In this document: positions 16,281 through 23,557 of the stretch, in pieces
Layout of the letters: the number at the start of each line of letters is the position of its first letter
Position numbering within the stretch: the stretch's first letter is position 1
Translations under genes and position numbers: made by a program
The notes under the pieces: model-generated
Databases searched by the model: none
Seen by the model: only the letters and a program-made list of their open reading frames with translations
What the model was told of the DNA's origin: nothing
Source of the DNA: Nocardiopsis prasina DSM 43845
GTDB taxonomy: Bacteria; Actinomycetota; Actinomycetes; Streptosporangiales; Streptosporangiaceae
Assembly (NCBI RefSeq): GCF_000341265.1
Contig: NZ_ANAE01000068.1
Span: 1-32,785, forward strand
Direction: 5' to 3'
DNA length: 32,785 bases

Positions 16281-16458
16281 GCGGGAACCCTGGCGTTGCC
16301 AGGTCCCTCGCCGCGGCGGTGAGGCTGGACGGCCCGACCCGTGCGGGCTCCGCTGTCGCGCGGCTCCACGGAGCCTGCCCCGCGGGGCATCATCTGGGGA
16401 GGCGGTAGCTCGCACCGGTGACGGCTCCGCCACCGGCCGAGCATCCAGAAACCACTCC

Positions 16459-17262
16459 CTAGAGCGCGACCCGGCGGAAGGGCAGGTCGCCGACGGGCTC
16501 GGTTCCGTACAGCACGGTGACGCCCTCCGCTCCCATCCGGTCCAGGAACCGCTGGAGGTCGCTCTCCGCGGGCGGCGGGGTCAGCACCAGGGGAACCCCG
16601 GAGGCGATCGCGGCGGTGAGCACGGACAGGTCCCCGCCGAACGCGTCCAGCGGGGCGTCGGGCGCCACGACCACCGCGAGCCGGTCCCGTTCGCCCAGGT
16701 CCCAGGTCTTGGCCAGCTCCTGTCCGGCCGCCACCACCTCGGCGCCGGTGAGGGTGCGACCGGCGGACTCCAGGGCGGGTTCGGCGGCTTCCACCGGGTA
16801 GGCGGGGAAGTGGTCGCCGTGCCCGCGCACCTCCACGGTGTAGTCGGTCACCATCGGCGGGACCTCGCGCAGCGGCAGGCCCAGCGGGTCCAGGGAGGTG
16901 CCCACGACCTCCTCGGCGCCGCTGTCCTGCGCGGCCTCCAGACGGTCCGGATCGGCCACCATGACCTCGGGCGCCGCGCCGTTCTCGGAGAGCACCGCGG
17001 TGGCCCCCACCGACCAGCAGGACAGCACCCACGCCACTGACTGCCAGTGCGGCGGCAGGGCGAGCGCGATCCGGTCACCCGGTTGCGTACCGAAACCGTC
17101 CACGAGCATGTTCGAGGTCTTGGACACCCAGTTGTCGAGGGTGGCCCGGGACAGTTCGATCCGGTCGCCGAGGTCGTCGTGGGAGGTCACGAACGGGCGT
17201 GAGGGATCGGAGGAGACGAGGGCGCGCCAGAGTCGCGCGGGAGAGTCGGACATGGCGCCCAT
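16459..17262 (-). CDS. TIGR03089 family protein (N-terminal part of an AMP-binding enzyme)
   Basis: 267 residues resembling only the N-terminal third of acyl/aryl-CoA synthetases: a dimension of DRIALALPPHWQSVAWVLSCWSVGA is typical of that fold. The adenylation P-loop and the C-terminal lid are absent, so it cannot be a normal adenylate-forming enzyme. Such short proteins make up the actinobacterial family TIGR03089, of unknown function. The start is uncertain: ATG 17262 has GGGAG 8 bases upstream, whereas ATG 17253, three codons on, would lie 7 bases after a -10-like TAGCAT. It is divergent from the glycan operon. The 178 bases between it and the small gene at 16038-16280 hold only weak hairpins. 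Confidence 0.82.
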   Translation of the reverse strand: MGAMSDSPARLWRALVSSDPSRPFVTSHDDLGDRIELSRATLDNWVSKTSNMLVDGFGTQPGDRIALALPPHWQSVAWVLSCWSVGATAVLSENGAAPEVMVADPDRLEAAQDSGAEEVVGTSLDPLGLPLREVPPMVTDYTVEVRGHGDHFPAYPVEAAEPALESAGRTLTGAEVVAAGQELAKTWDLGERDRLAVVVAPDAPLDAFGGDLSVLTAAIASGVPLVLTPPPAESDLQRFLDRMGAEGVTVLYGTEPVGDLPFRRVAL

Positions 17263-17373
17263 GCTAGGCGCTCCCACCGGCCGCTCCAGTGGGCCCGAAC
17301 CCTCTTTGTCACGGTCCCGCCATGGTTGGGGACGGAGTGTGCGTAGCGCGGGACGAAGTGCCAGAGTTGCTTC

Positions 17374-19434
17374 ATGCGCCCGCTTCCCGGACGGCTCCTC
17401 GCCCGTGTGACCGCGCTCCCCGCGATCGCCCTCTCGGCCTGGCTCCTCGTCGCCTTCCCCCTGCTGGTCCTCGGCCAGTTCACCCCGCTGACCGGACTCG
17501 TCCTGGGGCTTCCCGCCGTGGTCGCGGCGTGCGCCCTGGTGCCGCGCCTGCTTCCGGACCCACCGGACGAGGAGGAGGTGCCCTGGTGGCCGGTGGTCGC
17601 GGTCCTGCTCATCACCGTGGCCTTCGCCGCTGTGCAGATCGCCTACCACGCCGAGGCCCTGGTGATCCGGCGCGATCCGGCCTCGTACGCCATGTACACG
17701 GCCTGGATCGCGGAGAACGGCTTCCTGCCCATCCCGACGCAGGCCGAGCTCATCGCGGGGGACGACCCCGCGCTCAGCTACCAGAGCCTCGCCCACTACC
17801 AGCGTGACGACGTCATCTGGCCGCAGTTCATGGCCGGGGCGCCGCTGGTGCTGTCGGTCGGCTACTGGCTCGGCGGGCTGGGCGGCATGCTCGTGGCCAC
17901 CCCGGTGCTGGGCGCACTGGGAGTGCTCACCTTCGCCGGGCTCACCGCCCGCCTGGTCGGCGCGCGCTGGGCTCCCCTGGCCGCCCTGATCCTGGCGGTG
18001 TGCCTGCCGCAGCAGTGGGTCAGCCGGTTCACCTACAGCGAGCCCCTCGCCCAGATTCTGCTCCTGGGCGGCATGGTGATCGCCTTCGACGCCCTGGCCA
18101 GCCGCCGCGCCCTCTCCGACCGGTGGCGCGCACCGCAGGCACTGGCGCTGGTGGCCGGGCTGGTGTTCGGTCTCGGCGTGCTGGTGCGCATCGACGCCAT
18201 CCGCGACCTCCTGCCCGTGGTGGGTTTCGTCGGCCTGCTGCTGGTGGCCCGGCGCGGGCAGGCGCTGCCCCTGCTCGCCGGGCTCTGCGTGGGCGTGGCC
18301 TACGGGCTGGTCGCCGGATACGGCTACTCGCTGCCGTACCTGGAGTACCTGTCCGACTCCCTGAACCCCCTCCTGCTCATCAGCGCCGCCGTCATCGGCG
18401 CCACCGTCGCGCTCACCGCCGCCCTGTGGCGTTTCGGGCTGCCGCACACCGAACGGGTGCGCTGGCTGCCCAACGTGATGGCGCTGGCCGCGCTGCTGGT
18501 CATGGTGGGCTTCGCCGTGCGCCCGCTGCTCTGGCCGGACTACGGGCACGGCAGCGACTTCACCGACCAGTGGGTGGCCTCGGTCCAGGAGATCGAGGGG
18601 CTGCCGATCGAGGGCAGCCGCACCTACTACGACATGAGCCTGTACTGGGTGGGCTGGTACGTGGGCCTCGGCGCCGTCCTGTTCGCCTCCCTGGGGGTGG
18701 CCCTGGTCCTGCGGCGCCTCACCCAGCGGCGCGACCTCCAGTGGCTCCTGCCCGCCATGCTGCTCGTGTGGACGGTCACCACCACGCTGCTGCGCCCGGC
18801 CATCACCCCGGACCACCCCTGGGCCAGCAGGCGCCTGATCGTGCTGGTGATCCCGGCGTTCGTACTGTTCGCGGTGTGGTTCCTGGCCTGGTTGACTCGC
18901 TACTGCGAGAACTCCGTGCGCCACTCCCGGACCACCTCGATGGTCCGGTCGCTCCCCGCCGTGGTGGCCGCCGGGGCTGCGGTCGCCCTCCTCGGGCCCG
19001 GTGTGGTCACCTCCGCGTGGGGGATCATGGGATACCGGCAGGACGTGGGCACGGTGGCGGCCACAGAGGAACTCTGCGCGTCGCTGCCACCCGACGCCTC
19101 GGTCGTCGTGGTTGACTCCGGGATGGCGGGCAACTACATGCCGCTGCTGCGCAACGTCTGCGGTGTGCCCACCGCCGCCCTGGACGAGGCCTCTCCAGAG
19201 GCCGTCGACAGGGTCGTGCACGCCGTGCACCAGCGGGGCCGCGACGCCGTTCTGGCCGCCTCGCACTGGGAGCAGCTCGACGAGCTCACCGACTCCGAGG
19301 TGGAGCCCGAACGGCACTTCCACGTCGTCGCCCAGATGGACCCGAGTACCCTCATGGAGCCCCCGACCGGACACTGGACCTTCAACGGCAGCGTGTGGAC
19401 AGCCGTCCTGCCCGCCACGAACGATCCGGCGTGA
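17374..19434 (+). CDS. Multipass membrane protein, GT39/ArnT-like glycosyltransferase candidate
   Basis: 686 residues with about 12-13 hydrophobic helices from residue 12 to about 550, then a soluble extracytoplasmic C-terminal domain (about 560-686). The first outer loop contains RRDPASYAMYTAWI; an acidic residue there is characteristic of GT-C enzymes that take sugar from a polyprenyl phosphate. Overall shape fits the GT-C/GT39 group, but I see no motif that fixes the subfamily. It heads an operon with a GT2 and a GT4 gene (38-base gap, then a GTGA overlap). The GT2 enzyme may supply its lipid-linked sugar donor. The ATG at 17374 lacks a clear ribosome-binding site; the 111-base divergent region upstream shows no convincing promoter. 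Confidence 0.8.
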   Translation: MRPLPGRLLARVTALPAIALSAWLLVAFPLLVLGQFTPLTGLVLGLPAVVAACALVPRLLPDPPDEEEVPWWPVVAVLLITVAFAAVQIAYHAEALVIRRDPASYAMYTAWIAENGFLPIPTQAELIAGDDPALSYQSLAHYQRDDVIWPQFMAGAPLVLSVGYWLGGLGGMLVATPVLGALGVLTFAGLTARLVGARWAPLAALILAVCLPQQWVSRFTYSEPLAQILLLGGMVIAFDALASRRALSDRWRAPQALALVAGLVFGLGVLVRIDAIRDLLPVVGFVGLLLVARRGQALPLLAGLCVGVAYGLVAGYGYSLPYLEYLSDSLNPLLLISAAVIGATVALTAALWRFGLPHTERVRWLPNVMALAALLVMVGFAVRPLLWPDYGHGSDFTDQWVASVQEIEGLPIEGSRTYYDMSLYWVGWYVGLGAVLFASLGVALVLRRLTQRRDLQWLLPAMLLVWTVTTTLLRPAITPDHPWASRRLIVLVIPAFVLFAVWFLAWLTRYCENSVRHSRTTSMVRSLPAVVAAGAAVALLGPGVVTSAWGIMGYRQDVGTVAATEELCASLPPDASVVVVDSGMAGNYMPLLRNVCGVPTAALDEASPEAVDRVVHAVHQRGRDAVLAASHWEQLDELTDSEVEPERHFHVVAQMDPSTLMEPPTGHWTFNGSVWTAVLPATNDPA

Positions 19435-19472
19435 GACCGCCCCCTCTCCCGACCACCCCGCTGAGAAGGACC

Positions 19473-20408
19473 ATGAGCCACCCAGACGCCCAGGACCGAG
19501 CCCCGGAGCACGACGCCCCGCCGGTTCGGGTCACGATCGTCCTCCCCTGCTACAACGAGGAGGAGCACGTCGTCGACGAGATCAAACGGATCTGCTCGGC
19601 GATGGACGCCTCCGGGTACGGGTACGAGCTGCTCGCCGTGGACGACGCCTCCACCGACGACACCCTGAACAGGCTGCGCGAGGTGGAGGGACTCTTCCCC
19701 CACATGAGGGTCGTCCCCTTCGGGCACAACGGCGGCGCGGGCACCGTGCGGCGGATCGGCAGCCAGCGGGCGCGCGGCGAGTTCGTGGCGTGGACCGACG
19801 CCGACATGAGCTACCCCAACGAGCGCATCCCCGAGCTCGTCGCCATGCTGGACAACGACCCCGAGATCGACCAGGTCGTGGGGGCGCGCACCCAGGAGAT
19901 GGGATCGCACAAGGCGCTGCGCGTCCCCGCCAAGTGGATGATCCGCAAGGTCGCCGAACGCCTGACCAACACCCGCATCCCCGACCTCAACTCCGGTCTC
20001 CGGGTGTTCCGCAGGGACGTCGCCCGTCCCTACCTCAGGCTGCTGCCGCCGGGGTTCTCCTGCGTCACCACCATCACGCTGGCGTTCCTGTCCAACCAGC
20101 ACCCCCTCAGGTACGTGCCCATCGAGTACGCCAAGCGGGCGGGCACGTCCAAGTTCCACTTCGTGCGTGACGCCTACCGGTACATCCTCCAGGTGCTGCG
20201 CATGGTCATGTACTTCAACCCGCTCAAGGTCCTCATGCCGCCCGCCCTGTGGCTGCTGGGGATCGGCACGGCCAAGTTCGTCTACGACCAGGTCCGCAAT
20301 CCGCTCTACATGCCCAACAACACCGTCATGATCCTCATGACCGGGCTGATCATCGCGGCGATCGCGCTCCTGGCCGACCTCATCGTCCGTTCGAGGGAGC
20401 ACCCGTGA
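19473..20408 (+). CDS. Family 2 glycosyltransferase, polyprenyl-phosphate sugar synthase-like
   Basis: 311 residues. The GT-A catalytic domain occupies about residues 18-240: VTIVLPCYNEE at 20-30, the nucleotide-binding DDAS, the NGGAGTVRRIG segment and the metal-binding TDAD at 108-111. Two helices close the protein (about 247-268 and 282-305), as in undecaprenyl- or dolichyl-phosphate mannose/glucose synthase relatives. It likely transfers a sugar to a polyprenyl phosphate on the cytoplasmic face. GAGAAGGA lies 2 bases before the ATG, which fixes the start. It overlaps the following GT4 gene. Confidence 0.9.
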   Translation: MSHPDAQDRAPEHDAPPVRVTIVLPCYNEEEHVVDEIKRICSAMDASGYGYELLAVDDASTDDTLNRLREVEGLFPHMRVVPFGHNGGAGTVRRIGSQRARGEFVAWTDADMSYPNERIPELVAMLDNDPEIDQVVGARTQEMGSHKALRVPAKWMIRKVAERLTNTRIPDLNSGLRVFRRDVARPYLRLLPPGFSCVTTITLAFLSNQHPLRYVPIEYAKRAGTSKFHFVRDAYRYILQVLRMVMYFNPLKVLMPPALWLLGIGTAKFVYDQVRNPLYMPNNTVMILMTGLIIAAIALLADLIVRSREHP

Positions 20409-21517
20409 CCGGACGCATCACCCTCGTGGGCCCCGCGCACCCCTACAAGGGCGGCGGGGCCCGGCACACCACCGAGCTCGCGCACCGGCTGAGCGCCCTC
20501 GGCCACGAAACGGGCATCGAGTCGTGGCGGGCGCAGTACCCGGCGGCGCTCTACCCGGGCACGCAGACCATCACGGACCCCGAGGGGAAGCCCTACCCGG
20601 ACACCCGCCACGATCTGGCCTGGTACCGGCCGGACGGCTGGTGGCGCACCGGGAGGCGACTCGCGGACGAGAACGACCTGGTGGTACTCACCCTCTTCTC
20701 GCCGGTGCAGGTGCCCGCCTACCTCGGCGTCCTCGCCGGGATCCGGTCCCGGCGCGGTTCGGGGACCCGTGTGGTGGCCCTGTGCCACAACGTCCTGCCG
20801 CACGAGCGCCGAGCGGTGGACGTGTCCCTGGTCCGGGCGCTGCTGCGCCGCGTGGACGGGGTCCTCACCCACTCGGCCGAACAGGGCGGTCTCGCCGAGG
20901 GACTGCTCGGCCCGGCCCGTCCCCGGCCCGTCGTCGCGGAGATGCCGCCGCACCTTCCGGAGACCGGGGGGGCACCCGCCGGTGGTGCCTCCGAGGAGAG
21001 GCGCCACCTGCTGTTCTTCGGGATCGTGCGCCCGTACAAGGGCGTGGACGTGCTGCTGCGCGCGCTGGCCGAGGGGGCACCCGACGACGTCACTCTGACC
21101 GTGGCCGGTGAGTTCTGGGGAGGCTCCAGTGAACTGGCCGGCCTGGCCGAGGAGCTGGGGCTGACCGGCCGGGTCCGGTTCCGTGAGGGTTACGTGCCCG
21201 CCGACGAACTGCCCGGGCTGCTCGCCGGGGCCGACGCCCTGGTGCTGCCCTACCGATCCGCGACCGCCACCCAGAACGTGTGGCTGGCGCACGAGCACGG
21301 GCTGCCCGTGATCGCCACCCGGGCGGGCACCCTGGCCGACCACGTGCGCGACGGCGTGGACGGCCTGCTCTGTGAACCGGGGGACACGGCCGACCTCGCC
21401 CGCGCGCTGGCCGCCTTCTACGAGCCCGGCGTGCCCGCGCGGCTCAGAGCGGGGGTCCGGCCGGTGGAGGCCGAACCGTACTGGAGGGCCTACACCGACC
21501 GGCTGCTGTCGGCCTGA
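20405..21517 (+). CDS. Family 4 (GT-B) glycosyltransferase
   Basis: 370 residues. A cytoplasmic retaining glycosyltransferase: the N-terminal Rossmann domain opens with TLVGPAHPYKGGGARHT, and the C-terminal domain contains FFGIVRPYKGVDVLL, a stretch of predicted strands with GYVPADEL, and the nucleotide-sugar segment EHGLPVIATRAG. The start is GTG, overlapping the upstream TGA as GTGA, with GAGGGAG 5 bases before it, so translation is coupled to the GT2 gene. It is the last gene of the operon; the gene beyond is convergent, only two bases separating the stop codons. Donor and acceptor are unknown. Confidence 0.9.
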   Translation: MTGRITLVGPAHPYKGGGARHTTELAHRLSALGHETGIESWRAQYPAALYPGTQTITDPEGKPYPDTRHDLAWYRPDGWWRTGRRLADENDLVVLTLFSPVQVPAYLGVLAGIRSRRGSGTRVVALCHNVLPHERRAVDVSLVRALLRRVDGVLTHSAEQGGLAEGLLGPARPRPVVAEMPPHLPETGGAPAGGASEERRHLLFFGIVRPYKGVDVLLRALAEGAPDDVTLTVAGEFWGGSSELAGLAEELGLTGRVRFREGYVPADELPGLLAGADALVLPYRSATATQNVWLAHEHGLPVIATRAGTLADHVRDGVDGLLCEPGDTADLARALAAFYEPGVPARLRAGVRPVEAEPYWRAYTDRLLSA

Positions 21518-21519
21518 CC

Positions 21520-22236
21520 TCAGGAGGCCCGGCGGCGCAGGTGGAGCACGGCGGGCACCAGCAGGCAGACGGCGCCGAGCACACCCACGCCCAGCACGAT
21601 CCACGGCAGGTACTCGCGCAGGTCGGAGGTATCGTCGCCGGTCGCGCGCTGTTCTTCCAACTCGTGCTCGGTGCCCGCCTGGATGCTGCTCACCGGGGTC
21701 GCCGCGTTCACCGTGCAGTCGCCGAACCCGGGCAGGGCGAAGGTCTCGGTGGCCACGCGCACCTCGTAGAAGCCCAGCGGGGGCTCCCAGTCCTCCCAGG
21801 CCAGGGTGGGCGGATCGTCACCGGTCAGCAGCCTGCCGTCGCTGCCGGAGAGGCTGGCGGTGAGCGTTCCGGCCCGTTCGGCTGCGGACGCCATGTCGTC
21901 GGTGCTGATTCCCGGGAGGGGCTCGGGGTTGGGCACCACGACGAGTTCGAGGTCGGTCGTGGCCTCCTCGTCGGTCTCCTCCTCGGGCTCGAGCTCGGCG
22001 GCCAGGGTCAGGGAGAGCTCGGGCTCACCGTCGGAGGATCCGCTCACCACGGGGAAGAGCTGCCCGACCACGGTGAGGGTGCCGGCGCCCTGGTCACAGG
22101 AGACGTCAGCGGGCCTGACATACGCGTGGGAGGGGCCTTCGGGGGAGGGCTCGGCCGCGCCGAGGGTGGCCGGTGCCAGTACGAGGGTCACGGCGAGGGC
22201 GGACAGGACACGTGGGAAGCGGGGGGCCCAGTTCAT
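21520..22236 (-). CDS. Secreted, C-terminally membrane-anchored protein of unknown function
   Basis: 238 residues. N-terminal signal peptide (about 1-29), an extracytoplasmic acidic domain, and one C-terminal helix (about 210-231, PWIVLGVGVLGAVCLLVPAV) followed by a short basic end HLRRRAS, so it is anchored with the bulk outside. Two cysteines (in VSCDQG and GDCTVN) may pair. The start at 22236 gives a clean signal peptide. A -10-like TATGCT lies 8 bases upstream of the ATG and no ribosome-binding site is visible, hinting at a leaderless message. It may belong with the neighbouring glycan genes, but no family was recognised. Confidence 0.75.
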   Translation of the reverse strand: MNWAPRFPRVLSALAVTLVLAPATLGAAEPSPEGPSHAYVRPADVSCDQGAGTLTVVGQLFPVVSGSSDGEPELSLTLAAELEPEEETDEEATTDLELVVVPNPEPLPGISTDDMASAAERAGTLTASLSGSDGRLLTGDDPPTLAWEDWEPPLGFYEVRVATETFALPGFGDCTVNAATPVSSIQAGTEHELEEQRATGDDTSDLREYLPWIVLGVGVLGAVCLLVPAVLHLRRRAS

Positions 22237-22264
22237 ACGGCATGAGCATAGGCCGCACCCGAGC

Positions 22265-22282
22265 AAAAAAGAAGGTTTCTTT
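22265..22282 (-). terminator. Weak A/T-rich hairpin with T run
   Basis: On the minus strand AAAGAA-ACC-TTCTTT is followed by further Ts, an A/T-only 6-bp stem. It could end the YbhN-like transcript before the next gene. The patch is unusually A/T-rich for this window. The stem is too weak for certainty. Confidence 0.35.
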
Positions 22283-22375
22283 CCTGTTTTGTTGTGCGAG
22301 CGTCCCGGCAGCCAGGCGGGTCGGGTTCCTCCCGGGAACAGGGACCGGCACGTGCCTCCGCCCAGTGCACGACTC

Positions 22376-23440
22376 TCACCGAGGGGGACCTGACCCGAGA
22401 TCCTCTTCGAAGCCGGAGCCGGTACGCGCCGTCGTGTTTGATTCCGGGCCCGACCCAGACCCCGACCCAGACCCCGACCCAGACCCAGACCCAGACCCGG
22501 ATCTCGGTCCGGGCTCGGTCTGCGGGGGCTTGGAAAACAGGAGCGACAACCCCGCCCAACCCACGTCCGCCACCGTCATCACCAGCCGCGACAGAACCGC
22601 CACCACCAGGGCCGCACCCGCGTCCACCACCGGGGCCAGCGCCACCACCAGCACCACCTCGCGCACCCCCAGTCCTGCGGGCGCGAACACCACCAGCAGG
22701 CCCAGGGTCCAGGCCAGCGCGTAGGCCCCCACCGCCGGACCCACCGATCTCAGCGCCTCGCCGCCCACGGCCCAGGTCAGCAACCACACGTGCGCGCCCA
22801 ACGGCACCCACGCCGCCAGGGTCCAGGCCACTGACGCCGCGACCGAACGCCCACCGATCACCAGCGGACCGGCGTCCGCCACCTCACGGAACCGCGCGAA
22901 CGGTCGCGCGGCCAACCGCACACCCCACCCCAACACCCTCGGGTGCAGGCAGGCCAACAGCACCGGCGCGGCCGCCAGCGCCCACCACCACCGTCGGGCC
23001 GCCTCGGCGGAGGACAGCGGCAGGGCCACGGCCGCGACAGCCAGGCTCACGGCCACCGTCACGGCGATCGCCAGGAGTGTGGCCGCCGCCCCGCGCGACC
23101 TCGGGACCTGCCAGTCGCGGGCCAGTTCCACCTGGGCCACGAACGCCCACACCGACCCGGGCACGTACTTGCCGAGCTGGCCCACGAACATCACCCGGGC
23201 GGCCGCCGCCCTGGGCAACGACGACCCCAGCCCGGCCAGCAGGGACCGCCACGCCATCATTTGCGCGGCGAGCCCCAGCATCCCGGCCAGGACCGCGGCG
23301 GGCAGCACCCAGAGGGGGAGTTCGGAGACGGCGGCCCGCGCCTGCGTCCAGTTGGCGTACAGGGCGGCGGCCGCGCACGCGCACACCAGCGCGAGCAGGG
23401 CCAGGCGCACCCAGGAGTTCCGTCGAAGCCGAGTCAGCAC
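22376..23440 (-). CDS. Lysylphosphatidylglycerol synthetase/flippase-like membrane protein (YbhN/UPF0104) with Ser-Gly tail
   Basis: 354 residues with about 8 hydrophobic segments between residues 10 and 308. Diagnostic motifs of the LPG_synthase_TM / UPF0104 family are seen: GKYVPGSVW near residue 90 and FAPAGLGVREVV near 255. It contains only the membrane part, without a lysyl-transferase domain, so it is more likely a lipid or glycolipid flippase-like protein. Residues about 318-337 are an uninterrupted Ser-Gly repeat encoded by a hexanucleotide tandem array. The GTG start has TAGGCT 6 bases upstream, suggesting leaderless transcription. In the glycan neighbourhood it may move a lipid-linked intermediate. 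Confidence 0.87.
   Translation of the reverse strand: MLTRLRRNSWVRLALLALVCACAAAALYANWTQARAAVSELPLWVLPAAVLAGMLGLAAQMMAWRSLLAGLGSSLPRAAAARVMFVGQLGKYVPGSVWAFVAQVELARDWQVPRSRGAAATLLAIAVTVAVSLAVAAVALPLSSAEAARRWWWALAAAPVLLACLHPRVLGWGVRLAARPFARFREVADAGPLVIGGRSVAASVAWTLAAWVPLGAHVWLLTWAVGGEALRSVGPAVGAYALAWTLGLLVVFAPAGLGVREVVLVVALAPVVDAGAALVVAVLSRLVMTVADVGWAGLSLLFSKPPQTEPGPRSGSGSGSGSGSGSGSGSGPESNTTARTGSGFEEDLGSGPPR
22449..22496. repeat. Hexanucleotide tandem repeat encoding (Ser-Gly)n
   Basis: Eight contiguous 6-base units, alternating CCCGAC and CCAGAC and then three CCAGAC in a row, lie in frame inside the YbhN-like gene. Gain or loss of units changes tail length without a frameshift. The alternation implies an ancestral 12-base unit. 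Confidence 0.9.
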
Positions 23441-23446
23441 CCCCCA

Positions 23447-23549
23447 AGCCTATGCCGGACGCGCGGGGCGCTCCCGGTTGTCCACAGGCCGGATCCGGGC
23501 GCGGTCACCGGGTGGCGCCCGAGACCCGGTACCGCCGGACGCGTAGGCT
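23447..23549. promoter_or_regulatory. Paired divergent -10 boxes of the YbhN-like gene and fbiC
   Basis: TAGGCT occurs on the minus strand at 23447-23452, 6 bases before the GTG of the YbhN-like gene, and on the plus strand at 23544-23549, 8 bases before the ATG of fbiC. Both place transcription starts at or next to the start codon. No matching -35 boxes were recognised. Confidence 0.45.
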
Positions 23550-23557
23550 GAGCCGTT

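Noticed and set aside
17263-19374. N-terminal extension of the TIGR03089 frame to 971 codons
   Set aside because: The extra part is antisense to the multipass membrane gene and has no motif. The family length fits a start near 17262.
22449-22496. Possible CRISPR-like array
   Set aside because: The units are contiguous hexamers with no spacers, inside a coding frame.
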